Shown: piece after piece, positions 7,187 to 14,938 of the stretch | How the letters are laid out: each line of letters starts with the position of its first letter | Numbering within the stretch: the stretch's first letter is position 1 | Source of the DNA: Candidatus Saccharimonadota bacterium | Lineage (GTDB): Bacteria; Patescibacteriota; Saccharimonadia; Saccharimonadales; Saccharimonadaceae | Assembly: GCA_900555425.1 (NCBI GenBank) | Contig: UNSM01000009.1 | Span: forward strand, 1-17,291 | Reading direction: 5' to 3' | DNA length: 17,291 bases | The notes under the pieces: model-generated | Seen by the model: the letters and a program-made list of their open reading frames with translations, nothing else | What the model was told of the DNA's origin: nothing | Database searches by the model: none | Translations under genes and position numbers: made by a program

Positions 7187-9703
7187 ATGCTTTTCTACAA
7201 TTTATCAATCGACGAAACATTGAAGAAGCTAGGGTCGCACGGTAACGGCCTAACAGTAAGTGAGGTAAAAAAATACCAGAAGAAATTTGGAGAAAACGTT
7301 ATCAAGATCCAAAGTGAACCACTTTGGCGAAAAATCATTGAGCCATTTGCTGACATTTTTTCGCTAGTGTTAATGTTGGCGGCAATTGTTAGTATTATTC
7401 ACAATGAAATCATCGACGCTGTTATTATAATTATTATATTGGTTATTTCTGCTATCATTTTTTACGTGCAACGATTTTCAACCGATCGAGTACTTAGGAG
7501 TTTGTCTCGACACGATGCACAAAAAATCGATGTTTTAAGATCTGGAAAAATCATCTCCATCGATAGCTCAAAACTAGTTCCAGGCGATATTGTCAATTTA
7601 TCTGAGGGAGAGAAAGTTCCAGCCGACATTCGATTGATGAAAGCGATAAATCTTCGCATTGACGAATCTCAATTAACCGGCGAATCAATTCCAATTAGTA
7701 AAAATAGTGATAAGTTAGACGGCGAGCAACAAATTTACGAGCGCACAAATATGCTTTTCCAAGGCTCATTTGTAGTATCTGGAATGGCAACAGGAGTAGT
7801 TGCGGCAATTGGCAATCAAACAGAATTTGGGAATCTAGCTTCACTATCCAAAAAAGAAATCACCAAAAGCCCAGTTCAGCAAAAAATTGATAAACTAATA
7901 GCCAGAATTATTACGATTATTAGTGCCGTGGGTGCTGTAGCGTTTTGTTTAAGTTTATTGCGCGGAATGGACGTTCTAGATAGTCTAAGGTTTGTTATTG
8001 CACTTTCGGTAAGCGCTGTACCGGAAAGTTTACCAATTGCTATTTCTGTAGTGCTGGTCCTAGGAATGCGACGAATGGCGAAAAAGAAAGCATTAGTTCA
8101 TCAAATGCGTGCAATTGAAACTATTGGCGTAATTACTACTATTGCAACAGACAAAACCGGAACTCTTACTAAAAACCTATTAACAGTACAAGAAACATGG
8201 ACTCTTAAAAAACATAATAATCTTCCAGAATTAATGACATATTTTGTCAATCACGGTGATAGCAAAAGTCATGATCCGTTAGATATCGCACTAGATAATT
8301 TTTCCCGAAAAAATAACACAAAGACACGTGGATTACCCGCAGCAGAATTACCGTTCAATCAAGAATTCTCAATGTCTGCCACAATCTGGCACAATGGTGT
8401 GAACTATAAAATATATTATAAAGGCGCACCAGAAGAAATTATCAAACGCTGCAAGTTAACAACAACAGATCTAAAACTTGCCAAAAAATCCATCACTGAC
8501 CTAACGTCAAAAGGCTATCGAGTGGTAGGATTGGCGACTAGTGAAAATTCAGAAATACCGACCGACTTTTCTAAAATATCACACCAAAAATTACAATTCA
8601 CAGGACTCGTGGCGGTGGCTGACGTCTTGCGCCCAGAGGCTTCTCGTGCTATAAAATCGGCAATTTCAGCTGGCGTTTCGGTTCGAATGATCACTGGAGA
8701 TCACTTTGAAACGGCATATCAAATTGGCAAAAAGCTAGGTATGGTTGAGAACCGAGAGGAGGTTTTTGACTGCCGAGAAATGTCAAAAATGACCGATGAC
8801 CAATTAGATATGATAATTAAACAAACAAAGGTTTTTTCACGCGTCATACCGGAGCAGAAGTATCGTATTTTAACAATTTTAAAACATCATAATATTACTG
8901 CCATGACTGGGGATGGAGTAAATGACGTTCCAGCTTTATCTGGAGCGGACGTGGGAATTGCTATGGGTTCAGGATCACATATCGCGAAAGATGCTGGTGC
9001 AATAATCCTTTTGGATGACAATTTCAAGACGATCATTGATGCTATGCGGGAAGGTAGAACGATTATTGCCAATATAAGGCGAATGTTGTTTTATCTACTG
9101 TCAACCAACACGGGTGAGCTGATTACAATGATAGGCGCGCTGCTAATTGGTATTAAAACACCCCTAGAGCCTGTACAGATTTTATGGGTCAATTTAGTTA
9201 CCGACACGTCAATGGTAATTCCGCTCGGACTGGAACCTGCCGAAAAAAATATTATGAAACAGCTACCAAAGAATATCGACGCACCAATCTTAGATAAGGT
9301 TATGGTTTGGCGAATGGCTGTAGCTGCTGGAACTATGGCAGCAATAGCCCTGATTACTTATGTATTCTTTGAAAAGCATTACGGACACAATTACGCACAA
9401 ACTCTGGCATTCATCTCTCTGGTGGTCAGTCAATGGGCAAATGCATTTAATGCTCGCAGCGACCAAGATTCGGTATTTACTCGCTTGAAGGTAATGAACC
9501 GCAGCTTTTATGTTGGAATGATGATATCGTTGACACTGCAGACTCTGGTGTTATTCGGACCACTTGGTGAAATCTTACACATTCATAAGGTTGACATTGC
9601 TCATATCGTTGTTGTTAACCTGTTGGTGCTAACCATTCCAATTGCCACCAGCGAAATCCATAAATGGTGGACCAGACGAAAATTAGCTGGTAGAGTGTTA
9701 TAA
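7187..9703 (+). CDS. Cation-transporting P-type ATPase, P2A (SERCA-like), predicted Ca2+ pump
   Basis: Full-length P2-type ATPase of 838 residues. In order: N-terminal cation-ATPase domain (about 4-70), actuator loop TGES (164-167), TM4 with PES (279-281), phosphorylated Asp322 in DKTGTLT, nucleotide-binding KGAPE (412-416), TGDH (503-506), hinge GDGVND (575-580) and six C-terminal membrane segments. Comparison with SERCA shows the Ca2+-ligand positions kept: Glu280 in TM4, Asn641 and Glu644 in TM5 (STNTGEL), and Asn669, Thr672 and Asp673 in TM6 (NLVTD). The usual PEGLP is PESLP, a mild change next to the liganding Glu. This supports Ca2+ transport, but other divalent or monovalent cations are possible. 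Its gene lies directly after a terminator with its own leaderless promoter; the next gene's promoter sits over its stop codon. Confidence 0.95.
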   Translation: MLFYNLSIDETLKKLGSHGNGLTVSEVKKYQKKFGENVIKIQSEPLWRKIIEPFADIFSLVLMLAAIVSIIHNEIIDAVIIIIILVISAIIFYVQRFSTDRVLRSLSRHDAQKIDVLRSGKIISIDSSKLVPGDIVNLSEGEKVPADIRLMKAINLRIDESQLTGESIPISKNSDKLDGEQQIYERTNMLFQGSFVVSGMATGVVAAIGNQTEFGNLASLSKKEITKSPVQQKIDKLIARIITIISAVGAVAFCLSLLRGMDVLDSLRFVIALSVSAVPESLPIAISVVLVLGMRRMAKKKALVHQMRAIETIGVITTIATDKTGTLTKNLLTVQETWTLKKHNNLPELMTYFVNHGDSKSHDPLDIALDNFSRKNNTKTRGLPAAELPFNQEFSMSATIWHNGVNYKIYYKGAPEEIIKRCKLTTTDLKLAKKSITDLTSKGYRVVGLATSENSEIPTDFSKISHQKLQFTGLVAVADVLRPEASRAIKSAISAGVSVRMITGDHFETAYQIGKKLGMVENREEVFDCREMSKMTDDQLDMIIKQTKVFSRVIPEQKYRILTILKHHNITAMTGDGVNDVPALSGADVGIAMGSGSHIAKDAGAIILLDDNFKTIIDAMREGRTIIANIRRMLFYLLSTNTGELITMIGALLIGIKTPLEPVQILWVNLVTDTSMVIPLGLEPAEKNIMKQLPKNIDAPILDKVMVWRMAVAAGTMAAIALITYVFFEKHYGHNYAQTLAFISLVVSQWANAFNARSDQDSVFTRLKVMNRSFYVGMMISLTLQTLVLFGPLGEILHIHKVDIAHIVVVNLLVLTIPIATSEIHKWWTRRKLAGRVL

Positions 9704-9717
9704 TATTTTCCCGGAGG
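9696..9717 (+). promoter_or_regulatory. extended -10 promoter and Shine-Dalgarno of the GNAT gene
   Basis: TGTTATAAT (9696-9704) is an extended -10 overlapping the last codons and stop (TAA 9701-9703) of the preceding ATPase gene. The predicted +1 is about 9711, giving a 17-nt leader with GGAGG at 9713-9717, 10 nt before the ATG at 9728. Confidence 0.65.
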
Positions 9718-9727
9718 AGACATAATT

Positions 9728-10183
9728 ATGGAAATCAGATCAATGACAGCTACCGACTATCCCGATGTCTATGAGCTTTGGACGTCAAATGCAGGCATGG
9801 GCCTAAATAACCTGGACGATTCAGAAGAGGGAATTGGCAGATTTTTAGACCGCAACCCAACAACATGTTTTGTAGCAGCAGAAGAAAGCGAGATCACCGG
9901 AGCGATTATAGCCGGACACGACGGCCGACGTGGCTATGTTTATCACACCGCGGTTGCCGAGCAATATAAGCGACAAGGGATTGGCCGAAAATTGGCCGAA
10001 TCAGCTCTAAAAGCATTAAGCGAAGAAGGCATCAATAAAGTTGCTCTGCTAGTATTTAATCACAATGAGGGAGCTAAGGAGTTCTGGAAAAAGATGGGAT
10101 TTGAAGCACGGACACCAGAAGAAGGCGACGACATTGTGTATTATAATAAAGCTTTAACTGAGATAAAACGAATTGATACTTAA
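9728..10183 (+). CDS. GNAT family N-acetyltransferase (YpeA-like)
   Basis: Small cytoplasmic acetyltransferase of 151 residues. The GNAT fold is visible from the N-terminal strand MEIRSMTATD, the central strand ITGAIIAGHDGRRGYVYHTAV (57-76), the acetyl-CoA pyrophosphate-binding motif A QYKRQGIGRKL (79-89), and the C-terminal KEFWKKMGFE (117-126). The GHDGRRG turn and overall length resemble E. coli YpeA. The acceptor (protein, amino acid or small molecule) cannot be predicted. It lies 24 nt after the P-type ATPase and appears to have its own promoter as well as possible readthrough. It converges with the tRNA-Gln gene downstream, and no clear plus-strand terminator follows. Confidence 0.92.
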   Translation: MEIRSMTATDYPDVYELWTSNAGMGLNNLDDSEEGIGRFLDRNPTTCFVAAEESEITGAIIAGHDGRRGYVYHTAVAEQYKRQGIGRKLAESALKALSEEGINKVALLVFNHNEGAKEFWKKMGFEARTPEEGDDIVYYNKALTEIKRIDT

Positions 10184-10188
10184 CAAAT

Positions 10189-10207
10189 AAAAAACACCTC
10201 TCAGGTG
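10189..10207 (-). terminator. short intrinsic terminator of tRNA-Gln
   Basis: On the minus strand CACCT-GAG-AGGTG forms a 5-bp, 3-nt-loop hairpin followed by six T, 11 nt after the tRNA CCA end. There is no T-run in the plus direction, so it serves the tRNA rather than the GNAT gene. Confidence 0.7.
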
Positions 10208-10218
10208 CGAAAAATTCT

Positions 10219-10293
10219 TGGCTGGGACGGCAGGATTCGAACCTGCGAATGCTGGGACCAAAACCCAGTGCCTTACCACTTGGCGACGTCCCA
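10219..10293 (-). tRNA. tRNA-Gln (anticodon UUG), CCA encoded
   Basis: A complete 75-nt cloverleaf on the minus strand. The acceptor stem TGGGACG pairs with CGTCCCA, with discriminator G and an encoded CCA (10221-10219). The D-arm contains GCCAAGTGGTAAGGC. The anticodon arm is CTGGG-TTTTGGT-CCCAG, giving anticodon TTG. The T-arm is GCAGG-TTCGAAT-CCTGC. The unusual U1-A72 first pair is a known trait of bacterial tRNA-Gln. Confidence 0.98.
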
Positions 10294-10313
10294 CTATTGC
10301 CAGGACAATGACG

Positions 10314-10322
10314 ATTATAGCA
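10314..10322 (-). promoter_or_regulatory. extended -10 promoter of tRNA-Gln
   Basis: The minus strand reads TGCTATAAT (10322 to 10314), identical to the extended -10 of the ABC operon. The predicted start is about 10307, 14 nt before the mature 5' end. No strong -35 was seen. The divergent methyltransferase promoter lies about 30 bp away. Confidence 0.65.
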
Positions 10323-10349
10323 CGCCAGCCAGAAAAAATCCACACATCC

Positions 10350-10358
10350 TGATATAAT
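10350..10358 (+). promoter_or_regulatory. extended -10 promoter of the rRNA methyltransferase gene
   Basis: TGATATAAT (10350-10358) is a perfect extended -10. The predicted +1 is about 10365, two bases before the ATG at 10367, so the mRNA should be effectively leaderless. No Shine-Dalgarno is seen. Confidence 0.65.
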
Positions 10359-10366
10359 ATAACCTA

Positions 10367-11680
10367 ATGAGAAAACAAATTTTTGAGACTTTAAGATTGG
10401 AAAAAATCGTTGGTGGCGGGCAAGCCATCGGGACGCTTGACGACGGTCGCAAAGCATTCGTCTGGGGAGGGTTGCCAAAAGAACTTGTAACGATTCGCGT
10501 GACAAAGAAAAAATCACACTTCGTCGAAGGAATAGTGACGGAAATTATCGAGAAAAGTCCAGAGCGAATTACGCCGAAGGATGAAAATAGCTATTTAAGC
10601 ACCAGTCCTTGGCAAATAATGCCAATGTCCAGCGAGCAATTCCAGAAAATCTCGCTAATCGAAGAGGCTTTTTCACTTCATAACATCACATTGCCTGAAA
10701 AAATCAAGGTCTTTTCTGACGGCGTGGAATTTAATTATCGCAATAAAGTTGAGTTCAGTTGGTTTGGCGACACAACAGAAAATAGCACAAAAGAAACTCT
10801 GGACTTGGCGTTTTTCAAGCGTGGCGGCAAGGGAAAAGTTGTCGTCAATGGAACCAGCTTGGCGCATCCGAGCATAAATAAATTGGCAATTAAAATCCGC
10901 GACCTTTTACGAACAAAACCGATTGTCGCGCGCCAATTAAAAACACTCTTGATTCGCTCAGATCAACGGGGAAACGCCGTCTGGCAATTGTACGTAAAAG
11001 ATAAGATAGAAAATCTGATTTCCGAAGACGAAGCTAAATTATTATCAGCCAAAGGTGGCGAAATAATCTATTCCGACCCCAAAAGCCCAGCCAGCAGAAT
11101 CACCGAACGCTTGAACAAATTCGGCGACACGACGCTGAGTGACACGATTTTAGGCGTCGCCTTCAACTACGCTTGCGAAGGATTTTTCCAAGTCAACATT
11201 CCCGTTTACGAAAAAGCCTTGAGCGATATGAAAGCGTGGATTAATTGCAATGAAAAATTACCGACACTCGACCTTTACTCTGGAGTTGGGACAATCGGTT
11301 TGACAATTGGGGGCGATGACGTGACGCTCGTGGAAATTAACGAACATGCCGTCGCGGAAATGAAGAGGAACATTGCCAAGTTGAATAGACCGAATGCCAA
11401 GGCGATTTTGGCGCCGAGCGAAAAATCTCTGGAATATATAACGGGCGAGCAAATTGTCATCGTTGATCCGCCGCGCGCTGGACTTCACGCGGACGTTACT
11501 AATCGACTGCTGGAAACAGCGCCACCTCGGATTATTTATCTGAGTTGCAATCCTGTCACGCAAGCACGAGACGTCAGTCTGCTTCAAGAAAAATACGAAA
11601 TCGTGCATCATCAAGGCTACAATTTCTTCCCGAGGACGCCGCACATTGAGCACCTTGTGGTTTTGGATAGAAATATATAA
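10367..11680 (+). CDS. rlmD: 23S rRNA (uracil-5-)-methyltransferase, RumA/RlmD family
   Basis: SAM-dependent RNA methyltransferase of the TrmA/RumA family, 437 residues. An N-terminal TRAM-like RNA-binding domain (1-60) is followed by a central domain, then EGFFQVN (271-277), the SAM-binding LDLYSGVGTIGL (301-312), the VDPPRAGL segment (366-373), catalytic Cys394 in YLSCNP and Glu428 in PHIEHL. These are the expected catalytic features for C5 methylation of uracil. The protein has only three cysteines (270, 294, 394), so the four-cysteine [4Fe-4S] cluster of E. coli RumA (CGGC region) is missing; that region reads YLSTSPW (76-82). Whether it acts on U1939, U747 or another site cannot be told, so the symbol is a family-level assignment. 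Its gene is expressed from a leaderless promoter divergent from tRNA-Gln. Confidence 0.93.
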   Translation: MRKQIFETLRLEKIVGGGQAIGTLDDGRKAFVWGGLPKELVTIRVTKKKSHFVEGIVTEIIEKSPERITPKDENSYLSTSPWQIMPMSSEQFQKISLIEEAFSLHNITLPEKIKVFSDGVEFNYRNKVEFSWFGDTTENSTKETLDLAFFKRGGKGKVVVNGTSLAHPSINKLAIKIRDLLRTKPIVARQLKTLLIRSDQRGNAVWQLYVKDKIENLISEDEAKLLSAKGGEIIYSDPKSPASRITERLNKFGDTTLSDTILGVAFNYACEGFFQVNIPVYEKALSDMKAWINCNEKLPTLDLYSGVGTIGLTIGGDDVTLVEINEHAVAEMKRNIAKLNRPNAKAILAPSEKSLEYITGEQIVIVDPPRAGLHADVTNRLLETAPPRIIYLSCNPVTQARDVSLLQEKYEIVHHQGYNFFPRTPHIEHLVVLDRNI

Positions 11681-11701
11681 ATATAGAGTCACGGAGGTTT
11701 T

Positions 11702-12049
11702 ATGAAATTATTTAATAAAAAAGAGGCTCCTCTTATACAAAACGCTGGGGGTGCTATTATAACTAAGTCGATCTATGAAGGAAAATCTAAGCTAAAATGG
11801 CTTGTTAGAGAGGAGGGAACCAATCCAGCCGATTGTGGATGGCGAGCAATAGGAGACACTGATACTCAAGAATATATAGATAACCCAAAGAATCTCATCA
11901 TTGTAGATTTCAATACTCTTGCAAATATTGAACCCGCGGTTTTAGCAGTATACGACATGCCCATAGGTACGGACTTAACATTCCATTTTGATGAAAGCGG
12001 AAGGTATTTTACCGATTCAAATACTGGTAGTCGAATAAAAATGTACTAG
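11702..12049 (+). CDS. DUF2185/Imm33-like small protein
   Basis: Cytoplasmic protein of 115 residues with no signal peptide or membrane segment. The core (about 15-103) matches my recollection of the DUF2185 (Imm33) pattern: KWLVREE (32-38), DCGWRAIGDTDTQEYIDNP (44-62), DFNTLANIEPAVL (69-81) and a closing GTDLTFHFDESGRYF. In that family the pattern is typically 'SGWRF-SGDE-EY' followed by 'D-NT-ANY-P', so the assignment rests on several matched blocks. Some members are considered immunity proteins of polymorphic toxin systems, others are orphans of unknown role. A strong Shine-Dalgarno GGAGG (11693-11697) lies 4 nt before the ATG. It is 21 nt after the methyltransferase with no terminator between, so cotranscription is possible. 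No toxin gene is nearby. It looks more AT-rich than its neighbours by eye. Confidence 0.8.
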   Translation: MKLFNKKEAPLIQNAGGAIITKSIYEGKSKLKWLVREEGTNPADCGWRAIGDTDTQEYIDNPKNLIIVDFNTLANIEPAVLAVYDMPIGTDLTFHFDESGRYFTDSNTGSRIKMY

Positions 12050-12082
12050 TATACAGTTAGGCGTGTTCCTTAGTATTTACAT

Positions 12083-14395
12083 TTACCGAACGATTCGTCG
12101 ACCAGCCCAGCGAGCAATGAATAGCTGGGCTAACATCGCTACAACAATTGCGCCAGCTGCTGGCCACATTATGAACAAATTCGGCACAGTGAAATCGAAA
12201 AAGTCACGCAGGAAACCAAAACCAAAGCTTCCAGCTGCTACGATGATCACCGACAGAAGATAAAGCAGGCGAGCACGCTTGGCGGATTTATCGATAGCTA
12301 CGTCCAGCATAATTCCCACCAAGAATACCAAATATACGCCAAACAAAGTCGCGGTAAGCACCGTCATCGTTGCGACTTCCGCGGCGTGACCAGGGAACAT
12401 AACAGAGGTAATCCAATAGGTGAACGCGACAGCCACGCCAGTAATTAAAGCAATCGGCGTAACAGCCAGCAAAGTATCATGCCAAAATCTCTTCGGATTT
12501 ATTCGATGCTTCGGCACTGGCGGAAACAGCGTCCACATAAGAGTCGGCATAGTCACCAGAAAGATATTCATAAACGTAATGTGGCGCGGCGAATACGGAT
12601 AATTCATATCGATGAGAATCGTCGCAAGAAGAAGCGTCACGCCGTAAATAATTTTATGGAAAAACAGAACAGCGATGACTTCGATTGCTTGCATAATTTG
12701 ATTGCCCAATTTCATTCCCATCGGAAGGGAAGTGAACGAATTGTTGAGCAATATAATGTCGGAAACTCGATGAGAAGCTGGCGCACCGGCGTACATCGCC
12801 ACGCCGAGGTCCGCCTTTTTCAGAGCCAGAGCGTCATTCACGCCGTCGCCGACCATGCCAGTGAACTTGCCGGATTGCTGGAATCTGTTTATTAAACGCT
12901 CTTTTTGGTCTGGCAAAACTCTAGCAAAAATCGTGTAAGTATCAGCCGCCTTATTAAGTTCATCTTCGCTAAGTGCCGCCAAATCTTCGCCTAAAATCGC
13001 CTTTTCTGGATGTTTAATTCCAGCTTCTTTGGCGATGTATTGAACCGTGCGCGGATTATCGCCAGAAATCACGCGAATAGTTACACCTTGGCTCTGCAAA
13101 AAGTCCACCGTTTCAACAACGCCATGACGCAGGGAATTGCGCAGAACAACCGCACCAATTGCCGCTCCAGAACCATTTTTCAAGTCTTTCAATTTGGTTT
13201 TATCGTCCGAAAATTCAGCCAACATCAACACGCGCAAGCCATTGTCAGCCCAATCATTCAGCTTCTTCTGAGTTTCCTTATCCACTGGTGCCAACTTCGA
13301 CACAAACTCTGGCGCGCCCATCATTAACGTCCGAATTTCACCGTCAATATTCGCCCTCACGCCAGCCATTTTACGCGCCGACGAAAACGCCATAACTTCC
13401 AAAACTTTCGTATTTTTTGGCGACGTAGCTTCCGCCAAAATTGCACGACCAGTGATATTTCCGCCGCTGGTTTCATGAGCAATTAACGCCGCAAAACTGG
13501 CAATGTCAGAGTCAGAATAATCATTTTCATCACCAAAAGCCTCGACCTGTTCCAGTGTAACTTCATCACTAGTCAAAGTACCTGTTTTATCTACAGCCAG
13601 CAAATTCAAAAGCGCCATCGCTTCAATTGCCGACAATTTTTGTGGCAAGACTTTCGCCTGGGCTAATCGCAGTGAGCCGAACGCCAAAAGCAGTGAACTC
13701 GCCAACAACAGACCTTCCGGCACGACTGTAACCGCCGCCGAAGTGATGGTTTTTAAGATGACGACGACGTTATCGCCAGAGAAATAATAGACGATAGCGA
13801 TAAGTAACGACAGAACAATTGCGCCGTAAGTCAAGAAGTAAATTGCGCGCCAAATTGCCAATTGCAGAGGCGTGAGTTCTGGTTTGTAACGTTTCAAGAC
13901 TTGGCTAATCGCGCCAGCTTTCGTGTCGTCGCCAATCGCAATTACTCGCGCTGTACCTTCGCCAGCCAGAACCGTCGTCGCCGCCAGCACAACATCGCCA
14001 TCCTTTTTCTCAATCGACGCAGACTCGCCAGTCAACATGCTTTCATTCAGCTCCAAGCCTTTCGACTCAATAACTTTCGCGTCCGCCGGTATTTCATCGC
14101 CAGCCTGAATAAGGATTTCATCGCCAATTTTAAGCTCATCATAACCGACCTCGACAACATTTCCATCTTTTAACAATCGAGCTTTCGGTGCGCTCATCAG
14201 CTCCAATTGACGCAAAACTCGCTTGGCCCTTAATTCCTGAATAATACCAATCGTCGAATTCACGACAATCACCACCGAAATAAACCACGCATCACGATAT
14301 TCGCGAACATAAACCAGCGCGCCAGCCAGCAGAAAAATCACCACGACAATAGGTGAAAGCAAATTCCGCTTAATAATGTCCAGGTAGTCGCGCAT
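12083..14395 (-). CDS. Cation-transporting P-type ATPase, CtpE-like, lacking the N-terminal cation-ATPase segment
   Basis: P-type ATPase of 770 residues. Motifs: actuator TGES (122-125), TM4 VPEGLL (225-230), phosphorylated Asp269 in DKTGTLT, GAPEF (360-364), SGDNPRT (444-450) and hinge GDGVND (516-521), then several C-terminal membrane segments. TM6 (FMNIFLVTMPTLM) lacks the Asp of SERCA-type NLVTD, so its ion selectivity differs from the other pump in this window. The pattern fits the CtpE-like group (a mycobacterial Ca2+ pump), from memory. The protein begins at MRDYLDIIKR, where relatives have about 40 further residues. The start is fixed by a TAATG overlap with the upstream 162-residue gene, so the short N-terminus seems real. 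No terminator was found at its 3' end, which converges with the DUF2185 gene. Confidence 0.93.
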   Translation of the reverse strand: MRDYLDIIKRNLLSPIVVVIFLLAGALVYVREYRDAWFISVVIVVNSTIGIIQELRAKRVLRQLELMSAPKARLLKDGNVVEVGYDELKIGDEILIQAGDEIPADAKVIESKGLELNESMLTGESASIEKKDGDVVLAATTVLAGEGTARVIAIGDDTKAGAISQVLKRYKPELTPLQLAIWRAIYFLTYGAIVLSLLIAIVYYFSGDNVVVILKTITSAAVTVVPEGLLLASSLLLAFGSLRLAQAKVLPQKLSAIEAMALLNLLAVDKTGTLTSDEVTLEQVEAFGDENDYSDSDIASFAALIAHETSGGNITGRAILAEATSPKNTKVLEVMAFSSARKMAGVRANIDGEIRTLMMGAPEFVSKLAPVDKETQKKLNDWADNGLRVLMLAEFSDDKTKLKDLKNGSGAAIGAVVLRNSLRHGVVETVDFLQSQGVTIRVISGDNPRTVQYIAKEAGIKHPEKAILGEDLAALSEDELNKAADTYTIFARVLPDQKERLINRFQQSGKFTGMVGDGVNDALALKKADLGVAMYAGAPASHRVSDIILLNNSFTSLPMGMKLGNQIMQAIEVIAVLFFHKIIYGVTLLLATILIDMNYPYSPRHITFMNIFLVTMPTLMWTLFPPVPKHRINPKRFWHDTLLAVTPIALITGVAVAFTYWITSVMFPGHAAEVATMTVLTATLFGVYLVFLVGIMLDVAIDKSAKRARLLYLLSVIIVAAGSFGFGFLRDFFDFTVPNLFIMWPAAGAIVVAMLAQLFIARWAGRRIVR

Positions 14396-14883
14396 TAAAT
14401 TGCCCGAATCCTTCTGTAGCTAAACCTCGCGCCAACTCGCCAATTTCCGTACGCGTCAGAATCGAATTGATATATCTCGCCATTTTTCACTTCAGAAATC
14501 AAAACCAAGGCGGGATTATACGGCGCCAAAGTTTTATAAAAATGCAAATCTTCATCCGTAACGTGCTTTCTTCCAGGAAAAACTTCGCGGAATTTGCGTT
14601 TGCCAATGTCTTCAAAATATCGCGGCTGACCTTTTGGTGGAAGAAATAATTCTGCCCGCATACCCATTCGCGAAATTATCTTTTTAACATCAGATAAAAT
14701 CAACGGCGAAGTCGCCTCCAAATACATCATCAGCTGCTTTTTATTCGTCAAAAACACCGACGCCTTAGCCGTGCGACTAACATCGGCGTGCCACAAAATT
14801 ATTGATTGAACATCAATTGGAAAACCAAATTTTTCCTTAGCAATTCGCTCCAGCGCCAGCTCGTCGTACGTCGCCTTATTCAT
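14395..14883 (-). CDS. Conserved-looking hypothetical protein coupled to the CtpE-like ATPase
   Basis: I do not recognise this 162-residue protein. It is predicted to be soluble, with no signal peptide or membrane segment. It has a charged N-terminal helix (1-20), an alternating strand/helix stretch SIILWHADVSRTAKASVFLT (27-46), a basic-proline turn LPPKGQPRYF (81-90), and a C-terminal beta-like region ALVLISEVKNGEIYQF (125-140) ending in a basic RFSYRRIRAI. It ends in TAATG, its stop overlapping the ATPase start by one base, so translation of the two is almost certainly coupled. An upstream extended -10 places the mRNA start at or beside the ATG. A role as partner or regulator of the pump is inference from coupling only. 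Confidence 0.8.
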   Translation of the reverse strand: MNKATYDELALERIAKEKFGFPIDVQSIILWHADVSRTAKASVFLTNKKQLMMYLEATSPLILSDVKKIISRMGMRAELFLPPKGQPRYFEDIGKRKFREVFPGRKHVTDEDLHFYKTLAPYNPALVLISEVKNGEIYQFDSDAYGNWRVGARFSYRRIRAI

Positions 14884-14890
14884 AGATAAT

Positions 14891-14899
14891 ATTTTACCA
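14891..14899 (-). promoter_or_regulatory. extended -10 promoter of the 162-residue ORF / ATPase operon
   Basis: On the minus strand TGGTAAAAT (14899 to 14891) is an extended -10 ending 7 nt before the ATG at 14883, with a predicted +1 at about 14884. The mRNA would be leaderless. There is no Shine-Dalgarno and no good -35. Confidence 0.6.
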
Positions 14900-14938
14900 T
14901 TTTTTTATGAGGTGCGCGAGATGGCAAAGATGTGAAAT

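Noticed and set aside
10074..10517. 147-codon minus-strand frame across the GNAT end, tRNA-Gln and methyltransferase start
   Set aside because: It runs through a complete tRNA gene and antisense to two real genes.
12050..12082. Bidirectional terminator between the DUF2185 gene and the convergent ATPase gene
   Set aside because: No hairpin with a T-run is present in either direction.
12479..12895. 138-codon plus-strand frame inside the CtpE-like ATPase gene
   Set aside because: Antisense shadow; the minus strand encodes conserved ATPase motifs here.
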